Assembly: GCF_040610475.1 (NCBI RefSeq)
Contig: NZ_JBEXMJ010000013.1
Coordinates: 62,001-126,000 of the forward strand
Length of the DNA stretch: 64,000 nt
DNA from: Actinopolymorpha sp. NPDC004070
GTDB lineage: Bacteria; Actinomycetota; Actinomycetes; Propionibacteriales; Actinopolymorphaceae
Reading direction: 5' to 3'
Positions 26,095 through 35,522 of this stretch are shown one piece after another (the stretch's first letter is position 1; every line of letters starts with the position of its first letter). A program made the position numbers and the translations under genes. Below the pieces are notes generated by a model. It was not told the DNA's origin, searched no databases, and saw only the letters and a program-made list of their open reading frames with translations.

Positions 26095-27039
26095 TCACCG
26101 GCGCACGGACCTGAGGTAAGCCACCGTCTCGGCATGACCGAAGTGCTCGGCCCAACCGAGCGGGGTGGCCTGGTGAGCCGTGTCCACCCGGTCGAGGTCG
26201 GCGCCGCGCTCGACGAGGAGCCGTGCCACGTCGAGCGCGCCCGCCCCGGCCGCGTAGTGGAGCGGAGACGGCGCCGACGAACGCTCGGGCGCGTCGACGC
26301 CGAACCCGAGGTCGACGAGCAGGCGTACGGCATCCCAGCGTTGGCGCGAGGCGGCCCGGGAGACGATGCCGGGATCCTCCTGGCGAAGGCGTTCGACCAC
26401 GCCCGGGTCCTGGGCACTGAGCCGCTCCGCCTCCGCCCGGTCACCGCGGAGGCACGCGTCGGCGAACGGGTCCTGGGGGCGCTGGTGTGCGTACAGGTCG
26501 CGGACCACTCCGATCTCCGCACCATGGTGGATCAGCTCGTCCAGGATGTGCAGCACGAACGCGGCACCGTCGGACTCGGCGAACGGCCCGGCGATCTCAC
26601 CCATCGGCCGGGCCAGTGCCTCGTCGGTCACGGCTGCGAGCCGGCGGCGCCAGATCGCGTGCGCGCGTTCGATGGCCGCGATCGCCGCGGCGGCGGTGCC
26701 CTGCGGCGCCGGCTCCTGGTCGGCGCCGACCGGCAGTCCGAGCCAGGTGGCGGTGCGGTCCTCTCCCAGGAGGCCGGCAATGTGAGCGATCCGCCAGGCC
26801 AGAGTGGTGAACGGCGCCGGCTGCGGTGGCAGGGCCGAACCGTCGGCGGCGTGGCCGCCGTCCCCGGTCGGCCGGACCGTCCAGACGCCGGGCACCGGCT
26901 CCCAGAGGTACTCCTCGTCGGTGAGGCCGCCGAGCCGGTGGCGCAGTCGCTGCCAGGCGTAGTCGGAGAGTTCGAGCAGGTGAGCCTTCATGGAGCTGCT
27001 GGCCGGAAGGTCGGTGGATGCGTCCGTCGGGGTGGTCAT
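26095..27039 (-). CDS. DinB-like domain fused to ankyrin repeats
   Basis: 314 residues. Residues 1-185 form a DinB/YfiT-like four-helix domain: MKAHLLELSDYAWQRLRHRL, the His in TLAWRIAHIAGLL, and the HH pair in ILDELIHHGAEIG that would complete a metal site. Residues 190-314 contain ankyrin repeats (SPLHYAAGAGALDVARLLV, TPLGWAEHFGHAETVAYL). DinB proteins often act as thiol-dependent transferases; ankyrin repeats bind proteins. ATG 27039 overlaps the stop of the DUF2461 gene (ATGA), so the two genes are coupled. Confidence 0.85.
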   Translation of the reverse strand: MTTPTDASTDLPASSSMKAHLLELSDYAWQRLRHRLGGLTDEEYLWEPVPGVWTVRPTGDGGHAADGSALPPQPAPFTTLAWRIAHIAGLLGEDRTATWLGLPVGADQEPAPQGTAAAAIAAIERAHAIWRRRLAAVTDEALARPMGEIAGPFAESDGAAFVLHILDELIHHGAEIGVVRDLYAHQRPQDPFADACLRGDRAEAERLSAQDPGVVERLRQEDPGIVSRAASRQRWDAVRLLVDLGFGVDAPERSSAPSPLHYAAGAGALDVARLLVERGADLDRVDTAHQATPLGWAEHFGHAETVAYLRSVRR

Positions 27040-27752
27040 AGCCGAACGCTAGCCCCGGTGGCGGACAGCTCCGGTCCGGCATTCCCGGCGAACCACGAGG
27101 TCATCGGGCGGAGCGCGGCGAACTCCGCGAGCACCCGGTCGACCACCTCCGGCGTGTGCAGCCAGGCCTCGCCGCCGACCGGCCGGGAAGCGGTCAGCGT
27201 CCGGTGCCGCAGCAGGTCCGCTCGGGGATGGTCAGGCGGGAAGCCGCGGGGCACCCGCTTGAGCAGATCACCGCCGATCTCGTACCCCTCCTCGCTCAGG
27301 TCCTCGACGACCTCCGCCAGCTCCGCGCCGGCGTCGCCGGCGACCGCGGCCCGGTAACGCTCGACCTGCTCACCCGGCGCGTACCACCACGAGCACTGGA
27401 CGGCCAGGCCGTCCAGGTCGAACGACACCCCCAGCTCGACGTTGGGCGCGACCCGGACCATGCCGACCTGCCGCTGCCACGGCCACAGCATCTTGGCGAA
27501 ACCCCAGACGTGGAAATCCTCGTAGGCCTCGTCGGCGGCGGCCACGTCCCGCAGCAACGCGAGCATCGGCCGGCGGACCAGCCGCTCTCGATCGCGGCGC
27601 TGTCGTTCGCGCTCGGCCAGGGTCGGGTCGCCGTCCAGCCGCAGCAGCACGTCGAACGCCTCCTCCGGCCAGCCGGTGCAGTGATCTTCGTCGGTTCGGC
27701 CCGCGGTGTGGTTCGCGGGCTGGTTCGCGGTGTCGTTCGCAGGTCGTCCCAT
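27036..27752 (-). CDS. DUF2461 family protein
   Basis: 238 residues. The core includes RRPMLALLRDVAAADEAYED, the aromatic FAKMLWPWQRQVGM and the family C-terminal signature LLKRVPRGFPPDHPRADLLR. DUF2461 (TIGR02453) function is unknown. The first 28 residues (repeated Asn/Thr/Ala-Pro) are variable. ATG 27752 has GGGAGG 6 nt upstream. It is the first gene of a two-gene operon with the DinB-ankyrin gene and is divergent from a WYL regulator, a plausible regulator of the pair. Confidence 0.8.
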   Translation of the reverse strand: MGRPANDTANQPANHTAGRTDEDHCTGWPEEAFDVLLRLDGDPTLAERERQRRDRERLVRRPMLALLRDVAAADEAYEDFHVWGFAKMLWPWQRQVGMVRVAPNVELGVSFDLDGLAVQCSWWYAPGEQVERYRAAVAGDAGAELAEVVEDLSEEGYEIGGDLLKRVPRGFPPDHPRADLLRHRTLTASRPVGGEAWLHTPEVVDRVLAEFAALRPMTSWFAGNAGPELSATGASVRL

Positions 27753-27892
27753 GGGGACCTCCCGGGCGGAAGCGGGATCGCGGATCAGGGTGTGCGGAGC
27801 ATGCCACCGCCCACCGACAACCGGCGGAGGCGGCCGAGCCGACGCTGGGGGTCTGGTCCCCGGAAGGGTCGGCGCGGAAGAATCGCCGGGTC

Positions 27893-28879
27893 ATGGACGT
27901 CATGGACACCGCCGCCCGCCTGCTCCGGCTGCTCTCCCTCCTTCAGGCCCGCCCGCACTGGCCCGGAGAGGAGCTGTCCGAACGCCTCGGGGTCACCCCG
28001 CGCACCGTCCGTCGCGACGTCACCCGGCTGCGTTCCCTCGGCTACCCCGTACGCGCCGATCTGGGTACGCACGGCGGCTACCGGCTCGCCGCCGACGGCC
28101 GGCTGCCTCCGCTGCTGCTGGACGACGACGAGGCGGTGGCCATCGCGGTCGGGCTCGGCGTCGCCGCGACCACAGCCGTGTCCGGTGTGGCGGACGGCGC
28201 CGTCGCGGCGCTGGCGAAGCTGGACCAGGTCCTGCCCGCCAGGTTGCGCGAACGCGTGAGCGCCGTCCGGGCGAGCACGGTGCAACTGCCCGGGCCGGAC
28301 CTTGCCCTGGTGGACGCCGACGTCCTGGTCGTGCTGGCCACCGGGTGCCGGCGTACGGAAGGCGTTCGGTTCGGCTACCTCGACCACCACGGACAGGTCA
28401 GCGAGCGGTCGGTCGAGCCGTACCGGATCGTGCACACCGGCCGGCGGTGGTACCTCGTGGCCCGAGATCGGGACCGCGACGACTGGCGGACGTTCCGGGT
28501 CGACCGGGTGCGGGACCCGGTGCTGACCGGCCGGCGGTACGAGCACACCGACCCGCCGGACGCCATCGCCATGGTGTCGGAAGGGACCAACCTCGCACCG
28601 TGGTCGATCCAGGCCCGGCTCCGGGTGCCGTTCGACCTGGCGGAGGCCCGGCGGCGGTTCCCGCCCAGCGTCGGTGTCGTCGAGCCGGACGGCGAACCGG
28701 ACGGCGACGAGCCGTCCACGATCCTGCGGGTGGCCGCCAACGAGCTGGGGCCACTGATGTCGTTCGTCGCCGGGCTGGACTGCGACGTCGACGTGCTGGC
28801 GCCTGCGGAGTTGCGGGCCGCTGTCCGCGACCGCGGCGTCCGCCTGGCCGCACGTCACGGCGACCCGCCACCCGGGTGA
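27893..28879 (+). CDS. WYL-domain transcriptional regulator
   Basis: 328 residues. The N-terminal winged HTH of DeoR/HTH_11 type includes SERLGVTPRTVRRDVTRLRS and YRLAADGRLPPLLLD. The WYL domain (about 140-215) shows RFGYLDHHGQVSERSVEPY and RRWYLVARDRDRDDWRTF, and a C-terminal WCX domain follows. WYL domains sense nucleic acids or nucleotides in defence and DNA-damage regulators. ATG 27893 or 27902 starts it. Its divergent position makes the DUF2461/DinB-ankyrin operon the obvious candidate target. Confidence 0.9.
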   Translation: MDVMDTAARLLRLLSLLQARPHWPGEELSERLGVTPRTVRRDVTRLRSLGYPVRADLGTHGGYRLAADGRLPPLLLDDDEAVAIAVGLGVAATTAVSGVADGAVAALAKLDQVLPARLRERVSAVRASTVQLPGPDLALVDADVLVVLATGCRRTEGVRFGYLDHHGQVSERSVEPYRIVHTGRRWYLVARDRDRDDWRTFRVDRVRDPVLTGRRYEHTDPPDAIAMVSEGTNLAPWSIQARLRVPFDLAEARRRFPPSVGVVEPDGEPDGDEPSTILRVAANELGPLMSFVAGLDCDVDVLAPAELRAAVRDRGVRLAARHGDPPPG

Positions 28880-28971
28880 TCACCGGCCTACCGGTCGCCG
28901 CCCGGTGGCGGTGCTCGCATAGGGTCGACAGACGAACCCCACCCATGTCGTCGCAACGGAGATCACCAGCG

Positions 28972-30627
28972 ATGCTCGATCGCGCCGAAATCGACGCCCT
29001 CTTCCCCGCGGACCTGCCCGAGCCGGCGTACTGGGAACAGCAGTACCCGCCCCGGCAGCTGCCCGAGGGCGCGAAGGTGACGCGGGTCGGTCCGTCGCCC
29101 ACCGGGTCGGCCCACCTCGGTCTCCTCTACGTCGCGATCATCGACCGGTCCGTCGCCGACGAGTCCGGTGGCCGCTACATCTTCCGGATCGAGGACACCG
29201 ACCAGGCCCGTGAGGTTCCCGGCGCGCTGGAGCAGTTCGACCGGGCCTTCGCCTACTTCGCGGTGAAGCCGGACGAGGCCGAGGACCTGCCCGGCGACTA
29301 CGGCCCGTACCGCCAGTCCCGGCGTTCGCACATCTACCTCAGCTACGTCCGCGAGCTGCTGCGCCAGGACAAGGCTTACCTCTGCTTCGCCACCAAGGAG
29401 GAGCTGGCGCAGATCACCGCGACGCAGCAGAAGACGAAGCTGCCGACCGGCTACTACGGGCGGTGGGCGATCTGGCGCGACGCCGAGCCCGACGCCGTGC
29501 GGGCCAAGCTCGCCGACGGTGCGCCGTACGTCGTCCGCTTCCGCGCCCCGGCGCGCCCGGGCGCACGGACCCGCTTCACCGACGCCATCCGGGGCGAGCT
29601 CTCCCACGAGTCCAACCGCAACGACGTGGTGATCCTGAAGACCTCCGCGCAGGAGCCGCGGCTGCCGACGTACCACTTCGCGCATGCCGTGGACGACCAC
29701 CTGATGCGGGTCAACCTGGTGATCCGCGCCGACGAGTGGATCTCGTCGGTGCCGCTGCACCTGCAGCTGTTCGAGGCGCTGGGCTTCGAGGCGCCGGAGT
29801 ACGCCCACATCGCGCCGCTGAACAAGCAGGACGGCGGCAGCAAGCGCAAGCTGTCCAAGCGCAAGGACCCCGAGGCGTCGGTCGACTTCTTCCTGGAGGC
29901 GGGCTACCCCGCGCCGGCCACGCAGTACTACCTGCGCGGCCTGGCCAACGGCCGGCTCGCCGACCTGCCGATGGCGGAGGCGCTGGCGGCGCCGATCCGG
30001 CTGGCCGACTGCGGTGTGGCCGGTCCCCTGGTCGACGTGGTGAAGCTGTCCGACATCAGCGCCGACCACATCGCCACCCTCTCCGGTGAGGAGATCCTCG
30101 ACCAGCTCTCGGCATGGGCGCGGACGTACGACCCCGAGCTGGTGGAGGTCGTGGCGAACGACCACGACCTGGCCCTGCGCGCGCTGGCCGTCGAGCGCGA
30201 TGGGGTGGAGAACCCCCGCAAGGACCTGCGCCGGTGGTCGGACTTCCGGCCGGTGTACGGCTTCTTCTTCCCGGCGCTGTTCCCGCTGGTCGACGACCCC
30301 GCCGACGAGCGGCTGGGCGGGCTGGACCCGGCGATCGTGCGCACGCTGGCGGCGGAGTTCGCGGACGGGTACCAGGAGCTGGACGACCCGCAGGAGTGGT
30401 TCGGCCAGATCCGCGACCTCGCCTCCCGGCACGGCTTCGCCAAGAACGCCAAGGAGTACAAGCGCGACCCGGACGCCTACCCCGGCTCCATCCGCGAGGC
30501 CGCCCAGGTGATCCGGGTGGCGCTCACCGGCTCCACCCGCAGCCCCGACCTGTTCTCGGTCGCCCGGGCGCTGGGGGCGCCGGAGGTGCTGCGGCGGGTG
30601 CGTGCGCTGACCGGCGCCCAGGCCTAG
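28972..30627 (+). CDS. gltX: Glutamyl-tRNA synthetase-like protein
   Basis: 551 residues, class I aminoacyl-tRNA synthetase of the GlxRS group. HIGH motif: VGPSPTGSAHLGLLY; KMSKS motif: SKRKLSKRKDPEASV. The catalytic core also has RFRIEDTD-like YIFRIEDTDQAREV, and the C-terminal anticodon-binding domain ends with SIREAAQVIRVALTGSTRSP. The N-terminal extension before the HIGH region (about 35 residues) and GPSPTGSAHLG are unlike the usual actinobacterial GltX, so this may be a second GluRS. ATG 28972 is 10 nt from GGAG; ATG 28945 would add nine residues. Confidence 0.85.
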   Translation: MLDRAEIDALFPADLPEPAYWEQQYPPRQLPEGAKVTRVGPSPTGSAHLGLLYVAIIDRSVADESGGRYIFRIEDTDQAREVPGALEQFDRAFAYFAVKPDEAEDLPGDYGPYRQSRRSHIYLSYVRELLRQDKAYLCFATKEELAQITATQQKTKLPTGYYGRWAIWRDAEPDAVRAKLADGAPYVVRFRAPARPGARTRFTDAIRGELSHESNRNDVVILKTSAQEPRLPTYHFAHAVDDHLMRVNLVIRADEWISSVPLHLQLFEALGFEAPEYAHIAPLNKQDGGSKRKLSKRKDPEASVDFFLEAGYPAPATQYYLRGLANGRLADLPMAEALAAPIRLADCGVAGPLVDVVKLSDISADHIATLSGEEILDQLSAWARTYDPELVEVVANDHDLALRALAVERDGVENPRKDLRRWSDFRPVYGFFFPALFPLVDDPADERLGGLDPAIVRTLAAEFADGYQELDDPQEWFGQIRDLASRHGFAKNAKEYKRDPDAYPGSIREAAQVIRVALTGSTRSPDLFSVARALGAPEVLRRVRALTGAQA

Positions 30628-30651
30628 GGCCGAGGCTGACCGCGGACCCCG

Positions 30652-32019
30652 ATGCCGACCACGACCGGGGGTACGGGGGGCGCTCGGGGCGCGAGCAGCC
30701 GAGCCGGTGGACCGCGGTCCGGCGTACGAAAGCGCTCCGGGGCGGCGCTGCTCGGTCCTGCGATGGTCGCCGCGGTCGCCTACGTCGATCCCGGCAACGT
30801 CGCCACCAACGTCACCGCCGGCGCGACCTACGGCTACCTGCTGGTCTGGGTGATCGTCGCCGCCAACCTGATGGCCGGGCTGGTGCAGTACCTCTCCGCC
30901 AAGGCGGGCCTGGTCACCGGGCGTTCCCTGCCGGCGCTGGTCGCGGAGGAGCTGTCCCGGCCGGCCCGGTTGGCGTACTGGCTGCAGGCCGAGCTCGTCG
31001 CGATCGCCACCGACCTCGCCGAGGTGGTGGGCGGCGCGATCGCACTGGCCTTGCTGTTCGACCTGCCGCTGCTGGTCGGCGGGCTGGTGACCGGCACCGT
31101 GTCGATGGCGGTGCTGGCAGTGCACGACCGGCTCGGCCGCCGTCCGTTCGAACGCGTCATCGTGTCGTTCCTGCTGGTCGTGACAGTCGGTTTCCTCGCC
31201 GGCCTGGTCGTCTCCCCGCCGGCGCCGGGCGAGGTCGCCGCCGGGCTGGTGCCGGGGTTCGCCGGGCTGGACAGCGTGCTGCTGGCCACGGCGATGCTCG
31301 GCGCGACGTTGATGCCGCACGCGGTCTACCTGCACTCCGGGCTGGCCGCCGACGGGCCGGCCGCGCGGCGGCTCGCCGCCTGGACCTCCGCGGGACGGCA
31401 TCCGACCGCTGACCGGGCGGAGGACGCCACCGCCGCCCGGGTACGCCGGCGCGCGGGCGGGGTGGTCCGGCGCTATCTCGTCGTCACCCGGATCGACGTG
31501 CTGGTGGCGATGGTGCTGGCGGGCACCGTCAACCTCGGCCTGCTGCTGGCCGCCGCCACGGCACTGCGCGGTGTGCCGGGCACGGACCGGCTGGAAGGCG
31601 CGTACGCCGCGATCGCCGACCAGCTCGGCGGTGGGATCGCGGTGGTCTTCGCGGTGGGGCTGCTCGCCTCCGGGCTGGCGTCCACCTCGGTCGGCTGCTA
31701 CGCCGGCGCGATGATCATGGAGGGGCTGCTGCGCCGGCGGATCTCGCTGTTGGTGCGGCGGCTGGTGACGCTGGCACCGGCCCTGCTGCTGCTCGGGATC
31801 GGCGTCGACCCCACCCGGGCGCTGGTGTTGTCGCAGGTGGTGCTGTCGTTCGGGGTGCCGTTCGCGGTGGTGCCGCTGGTGCTGCTCACCGCCCGCCGGC
31901 GACTGATGGGCGAGGCCACCAACCACCCGGTCACCACGGTGGCGGCCGGGGTGGTCGCCACCGTGGTCACCGCGCTGAACCTCGGGCTGGTGGTCCTCAC
32001 GGTCGCCGGAGCGGGCTAG
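30652..32019 (+). CDS. mntH: NRAMP-family divalent metal transporter
   Basis: 455 residues with about eleven membrane helices. The metal-binding TM1 motif is in VAYVDPGNVATNV (DPGN) and the TM6 motif is in LMPHAVYLHSG. Family members import Mn or Fe with protons. The DPGN Asp and Asn and the MPH His are all present, so transport should be intact. It lies 24 nt after the GluRS-like gene in the same direction, which may mean co-transcription without functional linkage. Confidence 0.92.
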   Translation: MPTTTGGTGGARGASSRAGGPRSGVRKRSGAALLGPAMVAAVAYVDPGNVATNVTAGATYGYLLVWVIVAANLMAGLVQYLSAKAGLVTGRSLPALVAEELSRPARLAYWLQAELVAIATDLAEVVGGAIALALLFDLPLLVGGLVTGTVSMAVLAVHDRLGRRPFERVIVSFLLVVTVGFLAGLVVSPPAPGEVAAGLVPGFAGLDSVLLATAMLGATLMPHAVYLHSGLAADGPAARRLAAWTSAGRHPTADRAEDATAARVRRRAGGVVRRYLVVTRIDVLVAMVLAGTVNLGLLLAAATALRGVPGTDRLEGAYAAIADQLGGGIAVVFAVGLLASGLASTSVGCYAGAMIMEGLLRRRISLLVRRLVTLAPALLLLGIGVDPTRALVLSQVVLSFGVPFAVVPLVLLTARRRLMGEATNHPVTTVAAGVVATVVTALNLGLVVLTVAGAG

Positions 32020-32049
32020 GCGAGAGCGGCCCCGGGGCCGCGGCAGACT

Positions 32050-32457
32050 CTAGACCTTCGGGAACCAGAGAGCGATCTCGCGGGCCGCGGACTCGGCCGA
32101 GTCGGAGCCGTGCACGAGGTTCTCCCGGTTGGACAGCGCGAGGTCGCCGCGGATGGTGCCGGCGGCCGCCTTCCGGGCGTCGGTCGCGCCGTTGAGCGCC
32201 CGCACGACCTCGACCGCCTGGTCACCCTCCAGCACGGCCGCGACCAGCGGGCCGCTGGTCACGAAGTCGCGCAGCGGCGGGTAGAAGGCCTTCTCCACGT
32301 GCTCGGCGTAGTGGGCGTCGGCCATCGCCGCGTCGATGGTGCGGAGTTCGAGCGTGACCAGGGAGAGCCCCTTGCGTTCGTAACGGCTCAGGATCTCGCC
32401 GACCAGGCCACGGCGTACGGCGTCGGGCTTGATCAGGACCAGGGTGCGCTCGGACAC
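32050..32457 (-). CDS. ndk: Nucleoside diphosphate kinase
   Basis: 135 residues. Ndk transfers the gamma phosphate among nucleoside triphosphates through a phosphohistidine. The active-site His is in [16 protein letters not shown], and [18 protein letters not shown] opens the ferredoxin-like fold. GTG 32457 is preceded by AGGAG at 6 nt, so the longer frame is not used. Last gene of the valS-to-ndk minus-strand run. Confidence 0.97.
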   Translation of the reverse strand: MSERTLVLIKPDAVRRGLVGEILSRYERKGLSLVTLELRTIDAAMADAHYAEHVEKAFYPPLRDFVTSGPLVAAVLEGDQAVEVVRALNGATDARKAAAGTIRGDLALSNRENLVHGSDSAESAAREIALWFPKV

Positions 32458-32554
32458 GCGGACTCCTCGCGATGAGTGGGGCCGGCACACGGGGAGGCCG
32501 GCTCGGCGGAACGGACAGAACCAACAGGATGGACAGGATGCGCAGCGTAACCGG

Positions 32555-32887
32555 TCACTGGGTGCGGTCCCGGTCGGCCCGGAGCGCGACGATGCGCCGG
32601 TCGAGGACGAGGCAGACGAACCACAGCACGGCGAAGATCGCGCCGAGGAAGAACATCAGGGGTACGACGACACCCAGCGCGATCGCGACCACCTGCAGCA
32701 CCGACCCGACCACCCGGCCGGCGGGATAGCGCAGCAGGCCCGCCGTGATGAGACAGGCGACGGCGATCCCGCCACCGACCGCGCCGGCCCGGCCGCCGCT
32801 GACGTCCTCGATCGACACGGCCACCGGGATGGCCAGGCCGACGATGATCGCCTCGAAGACGAGGATCGCCGCGAGTACCGAGCGCAC
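32555..32887 (-). CDS. DUF4233 membrane protein
   Basis: 110 residues with four hydrophobic segments, for example [21 protein letters not shown] and [21 protein letters not shown]. The small membrane protein encoded between folC and ndk in actinomycetes is DUF4233, which this matches in position and size. GTG 32887 is 4 nt after the folC stop, so it is translated from the same mRNA. Function unknown. Confidence 0.8.
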   Translation of the reverse strand: MRSVLAAILVFEAIIVGLAIPVAVSIEDVSGGRAGAVGGGIAVACLITAGLLRYPAGRVVGSVLQVVAIALGVVVPLMFFLGAIFAVLWFVCLVLDRRIVALRADRDRTQ

Positions 32888-32891
32888 GCCG

Positions 32892-34289
32892 TCACCGTCC
32901 CCCGAGCAGGACCCGCGCCTCGCCGGCGGTGATGACCGAGCCGGTGACCAGCACGCCGCCGGAGCCGAAGGCCGCTGCCTCCTCCTCCGCCAGCCGCATG
33001 CCGAGGTCCAGCGCCTCGTCCAGACGCGGGGCGAGGTCGACGCGTTCCTCGCCGAAGATGTCCATCGCGATCTCGGCGAGCTCGGCGGCCGGCATGGCGC
33101 GCGTGGTGGAGTTCTGGGTGCACACGATCCGGCTCAGCACCGGCTCGAACGCCTCCAGCACCCCCTCCACGTCCTTGTCCGCCATCACCCCGACCACGCC
33201 GATCAGGGGCTCGAACGAGAACGACTCGGTGACGGCCGCCGCGGTCGCGGTGGCACCGTGCGGGTTGTGCGCCGCGTCGAGCAACACGGTCGGGCTGCGG
33301 CGGACAACCTCGAGGCGCCCGGGCGAGCTGACGTTGGCGAAGCCCTCGCGGACCAGGTCGGCGTCCAGCCCCTCGCCCTCGGTGACCCCGCCGGCGAGGA
33401 AGGCCTCGACCGCAGCCAGTGCCACCGACGCGTTGTGAGCCTGGTGGACGCCGTGCAGCGGGAGGAAGATCTCGTCGTACGTGCCGTGCAGGCCCTGCAG
33501 GGTGAGTTGCTGCCCGCCGACCGCGAGGTCGCGGTTGACGACGCCGAACTCCAGGCCCTCCCGCGCCACCGAGGCGCCGACCTCCGCGGCCCGGCGCATC
33601 AGCACCTCCGCGACCTCGACCTCCTGCTGGGCGATCACCGCGACCGCGCCCGGCTTGATGATCCCGGCCTTCTCCCCGGCGATCTCGGCGGGCGTGTCGC
33701 CGAGGTACTGCGCGTGGTCGACCGCCACCGGGGTCACCACCGCGACCCGGCCGTCGGCGACGTTGGTGGCGTCGAACCGGCCGCCGAGCCCGACTTCCAG
33801 CACCGCGGCGTCGACCGGGGCGTCGGCGAAGACGGCGAACCCGATGGCGGTGACGATCTCGAAGAAGGACAGCGGCCGGTCCAGCCGCGGGTCGGCGAGG
33901 TCCACGAACGGCATCACCTCGTGGTAGGCCTGCACGAACCGCTCCGGCGACACCGGCTCCCCGGCCAGGCTGATCCGCTCCCGGATCTCGGCCAGGTGCG
34001 GGCTGGTCAGCCGGCCCGCCCGGACTCCGAACGCCGCCAGCAGCGAGTCGACCATCCGGGCGGTGGACGTCTTGCCGTTGGTGCCGGTCAGGTGGATCAC
34101 CGGCGCGGCGTGCTGCGGCTCACCCAGCAGCTCGCACAGCAGCCGGATCCGCTCGAGGGTGGGGCCTTCGACCGACTTGTGCTCGGGCAGGCGGCGCAGC
34201 AGCGCCCGCTCCACCTCGGCGTAGGCCTCCTGGGCGGCCCGGTCGGTCTGCGCGGCCTGGTCCGCCCGGCCGCCATCACCGCGCGCCAT
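32892..34289 (-). CDS. folC: Folylpolyglutamate synthase / dihydrofolate synthase
   Basis: 465 residues of the Mur-ligase superfamily. The P-loop is VIHLTGTNGKTSTARMV, SPHLAEIRERI and LEVGLGGRFDATNV complete the folate/Mg site, and LLDAAHNPHGA is the C-terminal domain signature. FolC adds glutamate to folates. ATG 34289 is 9 nt from AGGAG; TTG 34298 is less likely. It is followed by DUF4233 and ndk, a standard actinobacterial order. Confidence 0.95.
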   Translation of the reverse strand: MARGDGGRADQAAQTDRAAQEAYAEVERALLRRLPEHKSVEGPTLERIRLLCELLGEPQHAAPVIHLTGTNGKTSTARMVDSLLAAFGVRAGRLTSPHLAEIRERISLAGEPVSPERFVQAYHEVMPFVDLADPRLDRPLSFFEIVTAIGFAVFADAPVDAAVLEVGLGGRFDATNVADGRVAVVTPVAVDHAQYLGDTPAEIAGEKAGIIKPGAVAVIAQQEVEVAEVLMRRAAEVGASVAREGLEFGVVNRDLAVGGQQLTLQGLHGTYDEIFLPLHGVHQAHNASVALAAVEAFLAGGVTEGEGLDADLVREGFANVSSPGRLEVVRRSPTVLLDAAHNPHGATATAAAVTESFSFEPLIGVVGVMADKDVEGVLEAFEPVLSRIVCTQNSTTRAMPAAELAEIAMDIFGEERVDLAPRLDEALDLGMRLAEEEAAAFGSGGVLVTGSVITAGEARVLLGGR

Positions 34290-34374
34290 GGCGACCAACT
34301 CCTGCTCGTGTAGTCACCCGGGCATTGTTTCGCGCTCGGGCGCCGAGCCGCCGCAAGGGGTCGCCATCGCGGGC

Positions 34375-35517
34375 TCAGCGTGGCTGATCGCGGACCAGTT
34401 CGACGAGGCGCGCCAGCAGTGCCGCGCGGCGGGGCAGGTGCGCGACCTCGACGTACTCCCCCGGCGCGTGGGCGTCGGCACCGACCGCGCCCAGCCCGTC
34501 CAGGGTGGGGGTGCCCACGCCGGCCGCGATGTTGCCGTCCGAGGCGCCACCGACGCTCGCGCCGGTCAGGGGTTCGAGCCCGAGCTCGCCGGCCGCCCGC
34601 TGGGCCAGCGCGAACAACTCCGCCGTGGCCGACGGCTCCAGCGGAGGATGCGCCCAGCCGGCCCGCACGTCCACGGCCGTGCCGGGGACCACCGGGTCGA
34701 GGTCGCGGATAGCGGCGTCGATCCGATCCCGATCGGCTGCCGAGGCCACTCGTACGTCGACGTGAACGGACGCGTCGGCCGGCACGGTGTTGTTCGTGGT
34801 TCCGGCAGCCAGCACGGTCGGGGTCACGGTCGGGCCGTGCGGCCCCTCGTCCAGGTCGGCGAGCCCCACCACGAGGTGGGCGAGGGCGACGCCGGCGTTG
34901 GCGCCGTTCCAGGGTTCGAGTCCGGCGTGCGCGGCCCGGCCGCGCACCCGCACCTCGTAGTGGGACACGCCCCGGCGCGCGGTCTTCAGGGCACCGCCGT
35001 CCGCGCTCGCCTCGAGTACGAACGCCGCGGCGCCGGCGCGGGCCTCCTGCTGGATCAGGCCGCGCGAGCTCGGGGCGCCGACCTCCTCGTCACCGGTCAC
35101 CAGGACGGTCACTCCGTCGCGGCTGGGCAGGACCGACAGGGCGTGGAACAACTGCACCAGCCCGGCCTTCATGTCGAAGCAGCCCGGGCCGTACGCCCTG
35201 CCGTCGTGCACCTGCCAGGGGTGTTCGGTCAGCGAACCCACCGGCCACACCGTGTCGTGGTGCCCGAGCAGCAACACCCGCCGCCCGTCCGACGCGTCGC
35301 CGAAACGCCACCGCAGGTGGGTACGCCCGTCGGCGACGATGCGCTCCGGCGCCTGCCCGGTCAGGCGTTCCCCGAGCTCGGCGACCACGTCCGCGCTGGC
35401 GGCCACCGCGGCCAGGTCCGCCGACGGCGACTCCTGGCGCACCAGCGTCCCCAGGTCGTCCACCATCCCCGGCAGGGCGTCGGTGAGCGACCGCAGAGCT
35501 GCCTCGATTGACGGCAC
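34375..35517 (-). CDS. M20 family metallopeptidase (carboxypeptidase G2-like)
   Basis: 380 residues. Zinc ligands are visible in VLLLGHHDTVWPVG, GPGCFDMKAGL and TGDEEVGAPSS, and the dimerisation domain spans about 180-290 (GRAAHAGLEPWNGANAG). The arrangement resembles glutamate carboxypeptidases, which remove C-terminal glutamate from folates or peptides. Its location next to folC makes a folyl-glutamate substrate tempting but unproven. GTG 35517 lies only 5 nt from the valS stop. Confidence 0.88.
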   Translation of the reverse strand: MPSIEAALRSLTDALPGMVDDLGTLVRQESPSADLAAVAASADVVAELGERLTGQAPERIVADGRTHLRWRFGDASDGRRVLLLGHHDTVWPVGSLTEHPWQVHDGRAYGPGCFDMKAGLVQLFHALSVLPSRDGVTVLVTGDEEVGAPSSRGLIQQEARAGAAAFVLEASADGGALKTARRGVSHYEVRVRGRAAHAGLEPWNGANAGVALAHLVVGLADLDEGPHGPTVTPTVLAAGTTNNTVPADASVHVDVRVASAADRDRIDAAIRDLDPVVPGTAVDVRAGWAHPPLEPSATAELFALAQRAAGELGLEPLTGASVGGASDGNIAAGVGTPTLDGLGAVGADAHAPGEYVEVAHLPRRAALLARLVELVRDQPR

Positions 35518-35522
35518 CGGGG

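Noticed and set aside
27706..28971. N-terminal extension of the glutamyl-tRNA synthetase frame through the WYL gene
   Set aside because: The WYL regulator occupies this DNA in another frame; GluRS similarity starts after ATG 28972.
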